Shown: piece after piece, positions 8,801-17,434 of the stretch
How positions within the stretch are numbered: position 1 is the first letter of the stretch
Layout of the letters: the number at the start of each line of letters is the position of its first letter
Assembly (NCBI RefSeq): GCF_900091525.1
Contig: NZ_FMCU01000013.1
Location: 124,001 to 188,000 of the forward strand
Source of the DNA: Micromonospora matsumotoense
GTDB lineage: Bacteria; Actinomycetota; Actinomycetes; Mycobacteriales; Micromonosporaceae
Length of the DNA: 64,000 nt
Reading direction: 5' to 3'
Position numbers and translations under genes: made by a program
The notes under the pieces: generated by a model
The model's input: the letters and a program-made list of their open reading frames with translations, nothing else
What the model was told of the DNA's origin: nothing
The model's database searches: none

Positions 8801-9262
8801 CCGCTGATGATTCGGCACCAGTGGTTGCCCGACGTCACCCGGCTCGCGCTGAGCCTGGGCCGCCGGGACGTGGCCGAACGGGCGGCGGCCACCTGCGCCG
8901 ACGAGGCGGCCAAGGAGTCCCGCCCCGCGCGGGCGCACCCGGCGGCGGCACGCTGCCGCGCCCTGCTCGACGGCGACCCGGAACCCGCGCTCGCCGCTGC
9001 GGCGCACTACCGCGAGGTGGGCCGGGTGACGGAGTTGGCCGCGGCGCTGGAGGACGCCGCGGCGCTGCTGGCCGCCGCCCGCCGCCCGCACGAGGCGGCC
9101 CGAATCGGCGGTGAGGCGGTGGGGCTGTACACGCTGCTCGGCGCCCGCTGGGACCTGCGCCGCGCCCACCGCCGGTTGACCGGGTACGGCGTGGACCCGG
9201 CCCGCGGCGACCCGCCTACGGATCGGGGCGTTCATCGCACCTCGATCTCGTACAGGGAGTAG
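5807..9262 (+). CDS. Large BTAD/AAA regulator (AfsR-like), second of two
   Basis: This 1151-residue protein has a winged-helix domain (about 8-95, starting RVSVLGPVRAWRG), a BTAD domain to about 250, a STAND ATPase with Walker A GEPGIGKT at 306-313 and Walker B LLLVLDGLH near 400, and a long helical TPR-like C-terminus rich in Ala, Leu and Arg. An open frame reaches back to 5594, but GTG 5807 with GGAGG four bases upstream is the better start and removes the overlap with the previous gene. The two regulators share architecture but differ in length, so they are old paralogues or independently recruited. The 3' end overlaps the convergent kinase gene by 31 bases. The likely target is the neighbouring secretion locus or the peptide cluster; neither is shown. 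Confidence 0.9.
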   Translation: MATTPDDRLRVSVLGPVRAWRGPQELPLGPARQRVLFVLLAAAAGRDVGRDELIAGIWGTSAPTTAVGSVYTYISGLRRGLGHESLTSGPAGYALRLHPGDLDSERFVALCADAARLRRGGDPSAAVTRLDEALGMWHGEAYAGLTGHRIEVERAQLAQRRLDAVEQRARMLVELGDDGVLADLAGLVRDHPLHEPFYELLMLALHRTGRRTEALALFRTAQHTLLTELGVEPGDALTRLHEKVSARPAETIARRPPAAPPDPVRRPTGDRPPPGSLAGRDGELHRLRTLVEAVVAGQGTVVWVDGEPGIGKTALLTAAFADAAERGCQVAWGVAQELDQQVPLQAAARALGLQTRLTAGPATLGRHPTGLDDPVDGTADRVLAQVRAACATAPLLLVLDGLHRADQSGVSLWERLVAATRRMPLLLVAAARLEPGEPELASLRRGVQARQGHLLRLAALPPEAVGELVTGLVGAPLGPHLAKVVPISAGNPSYARELTIALLRRGEVRLVDGLADIPDAVPIEAPRSLLAVVRATMDLLSAGTQEVLRTAALLGTRFSVDDVGAVTGHSPFHLVSSLEEALEANVVVDDGTELAFRHPILRHVLYESIPPPARSTLHRHTAEVLANGGSPVGRVAEQLAAATAVVDDWVVSWLVAHHAELGRRASQLGSDLLRRVLGTDLPDPQQRERLLIALVRLDFRDQRQPLDEAREVLRIAADPAARAEMRHLLAAMTYRVGDTAAALGLVQDALADPTVPALWHTRHRMLLANFRRGPLDDLDQADRTAAGIHAAAPDPDDPYEAAFALQTTWLTSSIRRDHQRALEYVDRALDIMRENPAFAGLYLDLLDNRVFTLQNLDRLEDAERTLREAALFALRHRLPASLYVAAVVQHYWSGRWDDVFSVVSAVTDDPPGTTLLGTREPGATAMLLHGTAALVAARREDVVLATGHLDATELVPATDAERESCDFLLVARSLVAEQQGRAEDALRILDPLLVPEYAPLMIRHQWLPDVTRLALSLGRRDVAERAAATCADEAAKESRPARAHPAAARCRALLDGDPEPALAAAAHYREVGRVTELAAALEDAAALLAAARRPHEAARIGGEAVGLYTLLGARWDLRRAHRRLTGYGVDPARGDPPTDRGVHRTSISYRE

Positions 9263-10857
9263 CCGTACATGTTGGAGCGCTGAGTGCCGTACATCCGGAC
9301 GTAGCGACCGGCCACCTTGTCGGTGGTGACCCGCACGTCGCCACCCTGACCTGACGAGGTGCGGTACACCGCCGTCCATTTCCTACCGTCGGAGGAGATC
9401 TCCACCCGGTACTCGACGGCGTAGGCGTGTTCCCAACGCAGCAGGATCTCCCTGATCTGCCGCTGCGCGCCCAGGTCCACCGTCAGCCAGCCGACGTCGC
9501 TCCACTGGCTACCCCACCGGGTCACGAGGTCACCGTCGACGGCGTTGGCGGCGGCCCACGGGGGGCCCTCCGAGCCGGAGACGGTGACGGGCTGGCCGAG
9601 GGCCAGGTTCCGGCCGGCCGAGTTGGCGGGGGGCGGCGGGCCGGTGCTCCCGGTGGGCCGCGACGGCTTGTCGTCGACCGACGGCGAGGCAGCATCGGGA
9701 CGCTGGCCGCTGGAGGGGGTCTGCTGCGGGGCGGGCGTCGCGGTCGCCGGCACCGGTAACGGCACCGGCGCGACGGGCCCCGCGGTCGTAGGGGCCGACG
9801 AGACCACCGCCGACGGCGTGGCGGGTCCCGCCCCGCTGTCGCTGTCGAGGTTCACCACCCGACTCGCGATCGTGACGCCGACCACCACGGGCAGGACGAC
9901 CAGGGCAGTCCACACTGCCCGCCGTCGGCCGCGCGACCACGTCCGCCGTTCGGGCTCGACTGGCGGTGGCCGGTGCTCGGGCCCGGCTGGCGGTCGCTGG
10001 TCGACGCTCGGCGGCCGGGGCACTGGCTCATTGCCCAACAGCATGCTCACCAGTTGCGGGGCGGTCGGCCGGTCGGCCGGATCCTTCGCCAGCGCCCGAG
10101 CCACGGGTTCCCTGAGGGAGTCCGGCAGCCCGTCCAGCCGCGGCGGCTGGGTCAGGATGCGGGCTGCGGTCGCCGACGCCGAGTCCCCTCGGAACGGGGT
10201 CCTCCCGGTGCCGGCGAAGGCGATCACGCAGCCCCAGGCGAACACGTCGGCGGCGGCGGTCACCGGCGTGTCCGGCCCGTCGGAGAACCGCTCCGGCGCC
10301 ATGTAGGCGACGGTGCCGACCATGACGTCGGTACGGGTGTGCTGGCTGGTGGCCTCGAACGGCCGCGCGATGCCAAAGTCGATCACCTTGGGGCTGCCGA
10401 GCGCCAGCAGTACGTTGCTCGGTTTCAGGTCGCGGTGGATGATTCCCGCACCGTGGATGCCGGTCAGCGCGGTGGCCACCCCGACCGCCAGCGAGTGCAG
10501 GGCGCCGCCGCGCAGGGGGCCGCGCTCGGCGACCACCTCGTCCAGGCCCGGACCGTCGATGTACTCGACGACCAGGTACGGCGGATCGTGGTCGAGGTCG
10601 GCGTCGAGGAACTCCGCGGTGCAGTACGGCGGCACCTGTCGGGCCCGTTCGACCTCGCTGCGGAACCGACCACTGAACTCGGGGTCCGCCGCGAGGGCCG
10701 CGTGGATGAGCTTGACCGCGACGTGGCTTCCGTCGTCGCTCTCCGCGAGGTATACCACTCCCATGCCGCCCGATCCGAGCCGGCCGATGAGCAGGTACTC
10801 ACCCAGCCGTTCGGGATCGTTCGTACGCAACGGAGTCACGCGGTACGCAGTGTCCAC
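9232..10857 (-). CDS. Transmembrane Ser/Thr kinase with extracellular discoidin (F5/8 type C) domain
   Basis: This is a PknB-type Hanks kinase of 541 residues. Visible are the glycine loop GRLGSGGMGVVYLA, VAVK lysine at about 49, the catalytic HRDLKPSN at about 141-148, DFG at about 160 and APE near 188. A Pro-rich linker leads to one membrane segment at about 315-335, a second Pro/Thr linker, and an extracellular domain (about 409-541) with the F5/8 type C pattern (NLALGQPVTVSGSEG, TRWGSQWSD, LGAQRQIREILLRW). That domain usually binds sugars or cell-wall polymers, so the kinase may sense envelope glycans. An upstream ATG at 10923 is open, but GTG 10857 has AAGGAG five bases before it. It ends the type VII gene run and could regulate it by phosphorylation. 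Confidence 0.9.
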   Translation of the reverse strand: MDTAYRVTPLRTNDPERLGEYLLIGRLGSGGMGVVYLAESDDGSHVAVKLIHAALAADPEFSGRFRSEVERARQVPPYCTAEFLDADLDHDPPYLVVEYIDGPGLDEVVAERGPLRGGALHSLAVGVATALTGIHGAGIIHRDLKPSNVLLALGSPKVIDFGIARPFEATSQHTRTDVMVGTVAYMAPERFSDGPDTPVTAAADVFAWGCVIAFAGTGRTPFRGDSASATAARILTQPPRLDGLPDSLREPVARALAKDPADRPTAPQLVSMLLGNEPVPRPPSVDQRPPAGPEHRPPPVEPERRTWSRGRRRAVWTALVVLPVVVGVTIASRVVNLDSDSGAGPATPSAVVSSAPTTAGPVAPVPLPVPATATPAPQQTPSSGQRPDAASPSVDDKPSRPTGSTGPPPPANSAGRNLALGQPVTVSGSEGPPWAAANAVDGDLVTRWGSQWSDVGWLTVDLGAQRQIREILLRWEHAYAVEYRVEISSDGRKWTAVYRTSSGQGGDVRVTTDKVAGRYVRMYGTQRSNMYGYSLYEIEVR

Positions 10858-11036
10858 CAAATCTCCTTCTTGGACGAAACCGCGAGGAGCACCGACGTCG
10901 GCGTCCATACCGCCAGCTTGCATCCCAGGATAATTGCACGCTCAACCAGCGCCTCCCCCTGGGCGGGGCAGCACCGGGAGCGGCGCTGCCGGAGACCACC
11001 CGCACCGGTCGCCGGATGCGGGCACACCCCGCTCGG

Positions 11037-13769
11037 TCAGACCAGGCCCGGCAGGCAGGTGAGGCGGGGCACCGAAGCCGAACCGACCCGGCTGCGTCGG
11101 GCCGTCGCCGCCCACCGGTCGACGCAGCGGCGCAGCGAGGCCAGCGCGAGATCGTCGAACGGTCCCGGCTCACCGACCGGTTCGTCGGCGGCCAGTTCCC
11201 GTAGCAGCAGCCGGCCGGGGTGATCCTGACCCGGTGCTGCCACCTCCAGCACCCTGAATCGGGTGCCGGGAAGAAAGAGCACCCGGCTGTCGACGTGATG
11301 GTCACCCTCCGGCTCCAGCAGCCGCGTCCGGCGGGCCGTCATCGACCACAGCAGGACGTCGACGTTGCCCGGGAGGTTCACCGCCGGGTCGGTCAGCGCA
11401 TGCGTGAACGCCCGCTCCGTCAGTACCCGCCTCGCGCCGATCTCCTGAAGTTCGTCGCCGGAGAGTCTGGTGGAGAGGCAGACGGCACCCCGATACGACG
11501 GCAACCGGCTCATCCCGGCCGTGACACAGCGGGCGAACAGCACCGGGTCGCCGACCGCGCCGGACCGCAGGGCCTGGTCCACCCCATCTCCGGGCGCGGA
11601 CAGGTAGAGGCGTACGGCGACCGCGTCGGTCACCGACTCACCACCCGCCTGCAGGCGGGGATGCTCGGCCAACAGCCGGGAGATCGCGCTGGTGGCGGCG
11701 TCGAACTCCTGGTGGAACCGCCGCCGCAGCCACGACCGCTCGGCGTCGAGACCGCTGGTCGCGGCTGGTCCCCGCGCCTGCGACGCCGGGGTCGCCTGGA
11801 ACCGGACGAACTGCCCGGCCTCACCGGCCGGGGAGTCCGACACGGACACCACCTCCCGGGGCGGCGCGGCCGTCGACGCGGACGCCGATTCCCGGGCCGA
11901 CGTCGGCGCGGCGAGCACCGGCTCCGCTGGCGGTGGGCCCGACCGCGGGGCAGCGGGCGGGCGGACCGGACGGGGGCGGGGCCCGCCCGTACCGGTGGGA
12001 GTGTCGACAGAAGCCGGCTGGTGCCAGAGCGCGGTGGTGGTAGCGGGATCCGTCAGGCGACCCGACGACGTCCGGAGCGGCACCGGCCCGGCCGGCACGG
12101 CGGGCTGGCGGCGCTCGCCCGTCGGCGCGACCGGGACGAGCCTTCCGCCGGCCGGACCCGCCGCCCGGCCACCGATCCGGTGTGCTTGCGGAGCGGGCGC
12201 CCCGTTCAGGTCGGGTACCGCCTCCGGTGCCCGCGCTTGCTCGACCGGTGCGACTACGAACTCCGCAGCGGCAAGGCCCGGCACGTCGGCCACCGGCGGG
12301 ATCGTCGGCACCCAGGACGGCGACAGCGGGCCGGGAGCGGTCATCCCGGCCCGCACCTCGGCGGGCGGCGGAGCAACCTCGACCGGTTCGTCGAGGGCCA
12401 GGTCGGCGGCGGTGAACCGGTAGGTCCGTCCGTCGTCGAGGGCCAGGTCGGCCGCCGTGAACCGGTAGGTCCGTCCGTCGTCGAGGGTGCCGTCGGCGAC
12501 GGCGGATCGCGCCCGCCGGCCGGCCGCCACCGCCGACGCGAGTTGCAGGGCGCTACCGCCGCGGGTGGCCGGATCCAGGCGCGCGGTCAGGTCATCTGCG
12601 AGCTCCCGCAGCCGCGGTAGCCGGGCCGGGACCGTGTCGTCGACGATGAGGGCGAGGCTGGCCGGATCCGGGAGGTGGGCACGGATCCGCCCGGCGTTCG
12701 GTGGCACCTCGGCGTCGCGGACCCAGAGCCCGGACTGGACGATCTCGACGACCGCGTCGCTGGCGTACTGGTAGGTCAACGGGCCGACCGGGTCGCCGAG
12801 CAGCGGTGGTGCCTCGTGGCTGAGGATGCGCGGCAGTGTGGCCGGGTCGGCGGCCGCGCGCCGCGGGCTGAAACAGAGGTCGCGGGTGAAGACCTGCCAG
12901 CCGGGGCAGCCGTCCGGCCTGACCGTGAACATGCGCAGACGGTCCGGTCTGCCGACCGGTACGCCGGCGAAGCAGACCACGGGTGACTCCAGAAGGTCGG
13001 CCAGCCGCTGGCCGAGTGCCTCACCCACCGGCAGTTGGACCGGCCCGTAGTGCACGAATCTGGCCTGCCGGCGGCCGTCGGGGTCGAGTCCGCGCCAGAA
13101 CCGGGCGACGCTGTCGAGGGCCAGCGGCGGCGTACCGGGGCAGCCGAGGACGACTGTCATCGCCTCGTTCTGGCAGGGTACCGCGGAGACCAGCCACTGC
13201 CCGCGGTCGCTGACGACGACCGCGTCGCGGGTGTCGCGGATCCAGACGCCGCCGGGAATGGGCTCGACGGCGGCCACCGCGCTGGTCGGGGTGAACTGCG
13301 CGGCGGAGCCGTCCCAGGGCGGGGCCGGGTAGCGCTGGGACTCCCAGACCGGTGTCCGGCCCGGCCGGTAGCGGACCCAGCCGCTGCCCTCAGTCGTCGG
13401 CACGAAGAGCGTTCCGTTCGTCGCGCGAACCAGCTGACCGTGCGGTGTCACGACCGGGCGGCGTAGCCGGTCGCAGAGCCACTGGCCGGCGAGAGCACCC
13501 GTCTGGTGGGGCACACCGCAGACGATGAGCCGGATGCCGCGCCGACGCCGACGCCGACGCAGCGTCGCGGCGACCGACTCCCAGATTCCGACGGGCGGAT
13601 CCTCGTACAGGTCGAGAACGACGATGTCGTGGTCGGGATCCTCGACGACCGTCAGAGCCAGCGACCGGGCCTGCGGACTGATCCGCTCCCGGGCATGCAG
13701 GACCAGCGCGTTCCCGACCGTGTGCCGGAGGATCGCCGCTGGCGGATGGCTGCGCAGAAAGCCCATCAT
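11037..13769 (-). CDS. Type VII-locus protein of unknown function, paralogue B (ART-like C-terminal domain)
   Basis: This 910-residue protein is a clear paralogue of the product at 17435-20191: both begin with HTVGNALVLH, share GQWL, GSGWVR and ARRT segments, and have a long Pro/Ala-rich linker in the middle. The C-terminal 250 residues (from about RRFHQEFDAATSAI) contain LPSYRGAV, a ST-R segment and VLFLPGTRFRVLEV, which together resemble the order of motifs in ADP-ribosyltransferases of the R-S-E class. The acidic pair expected before VLFLPG is replaced by HVDSR, so activity is doubtful. There is no membrane segment. Its ATG overlaps the stop of the YbaB-like gene by one base, so they are co-translated. 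It is probably a cytosolic component, chaperone or scaffold of this secretion system; that is inference. Confidence 0.75.
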   Translation of the reverse strand: MMGFLRSHPPAAILRHTVGNALVLHARERISPQARSLALTVVEDPDHDIVVLDLYEDPPVGIWESVAATLRRRRRRRGIRLIVCGVPHQTGALAGQWLCDRLRRPVVTPHGQLVRATNGTLFVPTTEGSGWVRYRPGRTPVWESQRYPAPPWDGSAAQFTPTSAVAAVEPIPGGVWIRDTRDAVVVSDRGQWLVSAVPCQNEAMTVVLGCPGTPPLALDSVARFWRGLDPDGRRQARFVHYGPVQLPVGEALGQRLADLLESPVVCFAGVPVGRPDRLRMFTVRPDGCPGWQVFTRDLCFSPRRAAADPATLPRILSHEAPPLLGDPVGPLTYQYASDAVVEIVQSGLWVRDAEVPPNAGRIRAHLPDPASLALIVDDTVPARLPRLRELADDLTARLDPATRGGSALQLASAVAAGRRARSAVADGTLDDGRTYRFTAADLALDDGRTYRFTAADLALDEPVEVAPPPAEVRAGMTAPGPLSPSWVPTIPPVADVPGLAAAEFVVAPVEQARAPEAVPDLNGAPAPQAHRIGGRAAGPAGGRLVPVAPTGERRQPAVPAGPVPLRTSSGRLTDPATTTALWHQPASVDTPTGTGGPRPRPVRPPAAPRSGPPPAEPVLAAPTSARESASASTAAPPREVVSVSDSPAGEAGQFVRFQATPASQARGPAATSGLDAERSWLRRRFHQEFDAATSAISRLLAEHPRLQAGGESVTDAVAVRLYLSAPGDGVDQALRSGAVGDPVLFARCVTAGMSRLPSYRGAVCLSTRLSGDELQEIGARRVLTERAFTHALTDPAVNLPGNVDVLLWSMTARRTRLLEPEGDHHVDSRVLFLPGTRFRVLEVAAPGQDHPGRLLLRELAADEPVGEPGPFDDLALASLRRCVDRWAATARRSRVGSASVPRLTCLPGLV
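12388..12487. repeat. In-frame 45-bp tandem repeat, two copies plus a partial third
   Basis: Units at 12388-12432 and 12433-12477 differ at only two bases, and a 10-base partial third copy ends at 12487. The repeat encodes two copies of a 15-residue unit, LDDGRTYRFTAADLA, in paralogue B just before its Pro-rich linker. Near identity at the DNA level means a recent slippage or duplication event. Confidence 0.85.
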
Positions 13770-14080
13770 CAGTGGAGGTTGATCTCGACCGGGCCCATCT
13801 TCTCCCGGGCGAGCACGGCCGCGTTGGCTGCCGCCGCCCGGATCGACTCGGTGATCGCGTTCTGCAGGGCCGCCACGTCGCGGCCGTCGAAGACGGTCGG
13901 GCTGACCTGTACGGCCTTCAGCTGACCCAGGCCGTTGGCCAGCACGACCACCGTGCCGTCCGTGGACCGGCCGGTGACCAGCGCGCGGTCGAGACTGGCC
14001 TGCGCGCTCCGCATCCGCTGCTCGAACGTCCGCCCGGCCCTGACCACCTCGTCGAGTGTCGGCTGCTTCGGCTGTGACAT
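13769..14080 (-). CDS. YbaB/EbfC-like small protein in type VII locus
   Basis: This 103-residue protein has the YbaB/EbfC shape: an N-terminal helix with heptad character (residues 1-35), a central beta segment with VVVLANGLGQLKAVQV, and a C-terminal helix (NAITESIRAAAANAAVLAREKMG). The family forms dimers that bind DNA or associate with the nucleoid. In actinobacteria small YbaB-like proteins are frequent beside type VII genes, where their role is not established. AGGAG lies five bases before the ATG. It sits 11 bases after the AAA+ gene and overlaps the next gene by one base. A second YbaB-like protein is encoded at 32129-32548 on the other strand. Confidence 0.75.
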   Translation of the reverse strand: MSQPKQPTLDEVVRAGRTFEQRMRSAQASLDRALVTGRSTDGTVVVLANGLGQLKAVQVSPTVFDGRDVAALQNAITESIRAAAANAAVLAREKMGPVEINLH

Positions 14081-14091
14081 GGCTACTCCTC

Positions 14092-17000
14092 TCAGCCGAC
14101 CGCCGCGAGCCCGCCGGACTGGCGGGCCGCCACGGTGGCCGGATCGTCGTGGCTGACCAGCCCGTGCAGATCGGCCAGCGCGAGGGTGCGGGACCCGGTT
14201 GCACGGGTCAGGCTCCGCGAGAGCAGGTGCGCGGCGCGGACGGTGCGCTCGGGCATCCGGGCGGCCAGCCCGGCCAGCGCGGCCCGGACGTCGTCCGGCA
14301 CCTCGTGTCCGCGCCGCACCAGGTGCCGCACGACCACCTCGGCCAGCTCGGCAACGGTGAGTTCGGGTACGTGCCAGGTCTGCCCGAACACGTCGGCCAG
14401 GCCCGGCAGCGCGGCACCGAGGCCGGTCATCGCAGCCGGCTCGGCGACCAGCACCACCACCGGGTCACCCAGCCTGGTCCGAAGCTGCTCGACCAGTGTC
14501 TCCACGACCTCCGGGCCGCCGCCGGTGCCGTCGTCGACGTAGTCGACCAGCAGAGTGCCCCCGCTGGCATCGTCCAGGGCTGCCCGGACCAGGCTGGGGA
14601 GCTGCCCCGACCACTGGGGTGCCAACTGCAACTGGGTCGAGACGCGCACCAGTTGCCCGATCGGGACCAGGTCCAGTTCGGAGAGCCCGGCGGCGTAGTG
14701 GCGGGCGAACTCGCCACGGCCGCTACCGGCCGCGCCGGAGAGCAGGACGTTACCGTGCTTGCCGGGGGAGCGACGACGGTTGCGCAGCTCGCAGAGGTTC
14801 AGCAGGGTCGCTTCGACCGCCTCGCGTACGTCGGCGGCGCCGACCAGTCGGGAGACCCGTTGCCAGCTCCGTGCGGCGGTGATCGCACCGCCCGGGTTCC
14901 TGGTGGCGTCGGGCTGGTTCCGCTGCTCGACGGGCAGTTCCTCCAGCAGTCGCAGCTCGGGGGCGAGATCGGCGCCGGTGAGCCGGTTGATCTCGGTGTC
15001 CTTGGTCGGCGGTGTGACGGCCAGCCGGGACGCCTGGTTGTTGATCATTGACTCGAACAGCTTGCGGGCCACCCGGCCGTTGCCGAAGGTCGAGTTCCTC
15101 GGCACCCGTTCGAAGTAGGTGCGCAACGCGTCGACCGCGTCGTCGGTCAGCTCGTAGTAGTGCTTGCGGCACAGGTTCGAGGTGATCGTGACCAGCTCAT
15201 CGACGGAGTAGTTGGGAAACTCGATGGTCCGGGTGAACCGGGAGGCCAGACCGGGGTTGGACGCCAGGAACCGCTCCATCAGCTCCGAGTACCCGGCCAC
15301 GATCACCACGAGCTCGTCGCGCTGGTCCTCCATGATCTTCATCAGCGCGTCGATCGCCTCCTGGCCGAAGTCCGGACCCGAGCCGCCCGAGCCGGCCGAG
15401 AGGGTGTACGCCTCGTCGATGAAGAGCACCCCGCCGATCGCCCCGGTGACCAGTTCGGTGGTCTTGATCGCGGTCGAGCCGATGTACTGGCCGACCAGGT
15501 CCGCCCGCGCCGCCTCGACCATGTGGCCCTTGGCCAGGACGCCCAGCTCGGCCAGGACCGCGCCGTAGAGACGCGCGACCGTGGTCTTACCGGTGCCGGG
15601 CGGGCCGGCGAAGACCAGGTGACGGCTCATCGGCGGCATCGGCAGGCCCATCTGCTGCCGCACCTGCGACATCTTGATCAGGTTGATCAGCGCGGTGACC
15701 TCCTGTTTCACCCCGCTCAAACCGATCAGTCCGGCCAGTTCGCGCAGCGGTCCGCTGAGCTCGTCGCCGGCCGGCCCCGCAGCGAGGTCCCCATCGGCCT
15801 CCGGGGTGGGCGCGGAGGCGTATCCGGTGGCCAGCGGTGCCGGGGAGGTGGGTGCCACGGACCGGGCGGCCCGACCGGTGGTCAGCGCCGTGATCGTCAG
15901 GTGGGCGTCGCCGGTCTGCCGCACGTCCTCCCCGCCGCTGTCGCGGGCGACGCAGCGGGTGATCGACACCGGCTCCGCAGTGTCCACATCGAAGCCGGCG
16001 GCACCGCTCTCCAGCACCTCGCAGTCGGTGAAGCTGCCCCGGGAGCCGCGCTCCAGCCGTACCCCCGCCTGACGGGCGCGGCGGACCCGTACCCGGCTTG
16101 CGGTCACCGCGCCGGCGGCACCGACCTGCAGTCCGTCACCCGGCACGTCGATGAACTCGGTGTCCAGCAGCCGCAGGTCGGCGTTGTCGGCCACCCGCAG
16201 CCCGGTGCCGTCGAGCACCGCCGATCGCAGATCCAACCTCGCACCGGAGCCGATCACGACGCAGACGGCCGCCGTGCCGGTGAACCTCGCGTCGCGAATC
16301 GTGCCGCGCGCCGACTCCCGCAGTTCGAGCGCCGCAGCGCTGCCCGAGTCGACCACCAGATCGCTGCCTTCCACGCCGGCACCGTCGGTGACCAGCAGCC
16401 CGGCCCCCCTGGTGACGGTGGCCCGCAGCCCGTGCACGGTCATCGAGGCCGCGCCGGTCACGACCGCGACCTGCTCGCTGCTGCCCCGGACGGTGATTCC
16501 CTCGAACCTCGGCCCGCTCTTCGCTTCCACGGTGACGCCGATCGGCGAGTCCGCGAAGACGCAGTCGACGAACGTCGGTTTCGCCTCCCCGGTGACGTGT
16601 GCGGCACTGCGCCCGGCCGAGCCGAAGGTGCAACCCCGGAACGTCGGGGTGGCGCCACCGGCAATGTGCACGGCCTGCAACTGCGCGCCGGTGAACTCGG
16701 AGTCCGCGACGACCACGTCGATCTCGCCCCGCATGAACACGTCGACGTTGGCGCTCTGGCGTACCCGCAACCGGTTGATCCGGGCATGACCGCGCTGTTC
16801 CACCACGAGCGCCGGCTTCCCGGCGGCGACGATCTCGCACCGTTCGACGACGAGGCGACCGTCGCCGTTCACGCAGATGCTGTTCGCGCCGGTCCGCTCC
16901 ATCGTGCAGCGCCGCAGCGTCAGCGAGCCCCTGTCGCTGACCACGACACCGGACGTGGCCACGTCCCGGACCACGGTGTCCTCCACCGTGCTCGCGCCCG

Positions 17001-17427
17001 GCGAGGTCACCACGATCGCGGCACCCGTGGACGACCGGATCTCGCAGTGCCGCAGCGCGAGCGTCCCCTGAAGCCGGGCCAGCAGCGTCACCCAGGCCGC
17101 GCCGCCGACACGGCAGTCGTCCAGCGCCGCCTCACCGGAGTAGACGTCGACTGCGGCCAGCTTCGGGTCGTCGCTCGACAGCGAGATGCCGCGCAGCTGC
17201 GCACCCTCGCCGTGGACGGCCAGGACGCTGCCCTCCTCGACGTGCACCTGCACGATGCCACCGGGCTCGGCGGCGATGGTGATCCGGTTACCGACCACCA
17301 GCTTCTCGACGTACCGGCCGGGATGGACGGTGATCGTGGCACCCGGCTCGGCGTGCGCGACCGCCGCGCCGATCGTGGAGAACGCGCCCGGTTGTCCGCC
17401 CCCCACCGTCAGGACCTGTCGGGTCAT
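14092..17427 (-). CDS. Beta-helix/AAA+ ATPase, EccA/CbxX-like
   Basis: This 1111-residue protein begins with a right-handed parallel beta-helix (about residues 5-540): GDGQP-type Gly-rich start, HPGRYVEKLVV, then many short repeats of the kind found in pectate-lyase-like folds. A linker leads to a CbxX/CfxQ AAA+ domain as in the C-terminal half of EccA: LIGLSGVKQEV, Walker A GPPGTGKT at 608-615, Walker B GVLFIDEAYTL, sensor VIVAGY and the arginine-finger region NPGLASRFTRTIEF. A second, weaker nucleotide-binding-like region follows with GAAGSGRGEF. EccA normally has TPR repeats at its N-terminus, so the beta-helix replaces them. It probably acts in the cytosol in substrate handling. It lies seven bases after paralogue A and eleven before the YbaB-like gene. 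Confidence 0.85.
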   Translation of the reverse strand: MTRQVLTVGGGQPGAFSTIGAAVAHAEPGATITVHPGRYVEKLVVGNRITIAAEPGGIVQVHVEEGSVLAVHGEGAQLRGISLSSDDPKLAAVDVYSGEAALDDCRVGGAAWVTLLARLQGTLALRHCEIRSSTGAAIVVTSPGASTVEDTVVRDVATSGVVVSDRGSLTLRRCTMERTGANSICVNGDGRLVVERCEIVAAGKPALVVEQRGHARINRLRVRQSANVDVFMRGEIDVVVADSEFTGAQLQAVHIAGGATPTFRGCTFGSAGRSAAHVTGEAKPTFVDCVFADSPIGVTVEAKSGPRFEGITVRGSSEQVAVVTGAASMTVHGLRATVTRGAGLLVTDGAGVEGSDLVVDSGSAAALELRESARGTIRDARFTGTAAVCVVIGSGARLDLRSAVLDGTGLRVADNADLRLLDTEFIDVPGDGLQVGAAGAVTASRVRVRRARQAGVRLERGSRGSFTDCEVLESGAAGFDVDTAEPVSITRCVARDSGGEDVRQTGDAHLTITALTTGRAARSVAPTSPAPLATGYASAPTPEADGDLAAGPAGDELSGPLRELAGLIGLSGVKQEVTALINLIKMSQVRQQMGLPMPPMSRHLVFAGPPGTGKTTVARLYGAVLAELGVLAKGHMVEAARADLVGQYIGSTAIKTTELVTGAIGGVLFIDEAYTLSAGSGGSGPDFGQEAIDALMKIMEDQRDELVVIVAGYSELMERFLASNPGLASRFTRTIEFPNYSVDELVTITSNLCRKHYYELTDDAVDALRTYFERVPRNSTFGNGRVARKLFESMINNQASRLAVTPPTKDTEINRLTGADLAPELRLLEELPVEQRNQPDATRNPGGAITAARSWQRVSRLVGAADVREAVEATLLNLCELRNRRRSPGKHGNVLLSGAAGSGRGEFARHYAAGLSELDLVPIGQLVRVSTQLQLAPQWSGQLPSLVRAALDDASGGTLLVDYVDDGTGGGPEVVETLVEQLRTRLGDPVVVLVAEPAAMTGLGAALPGLADVFGQTWHVPELTVAELAEVVVRHLVRRGHEVPDDVRAALAGLAARMPERTVRAAHLLSRSLTRATGSRTLALADLHGLVSHDDPATVAARQSGGLAAVG

Positions 17428-17434
17428 CGCGGGG

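Noticed and set aside
10858..11036. Terminator-like hairpins between paralogue B and the kinase gene
   Set aside because: Only stems of five or six bases with no T tract were found; not stronger than background in GC-rich DNA.
13770..14204. Upstream extension of paralogue B
   Set aside because: The extra frame overlaps the YbaB-like gene completely and reads as Arg/Gly-rich noise; the ATG at 13769 overlaps the YbaB stop as coupled genes do.
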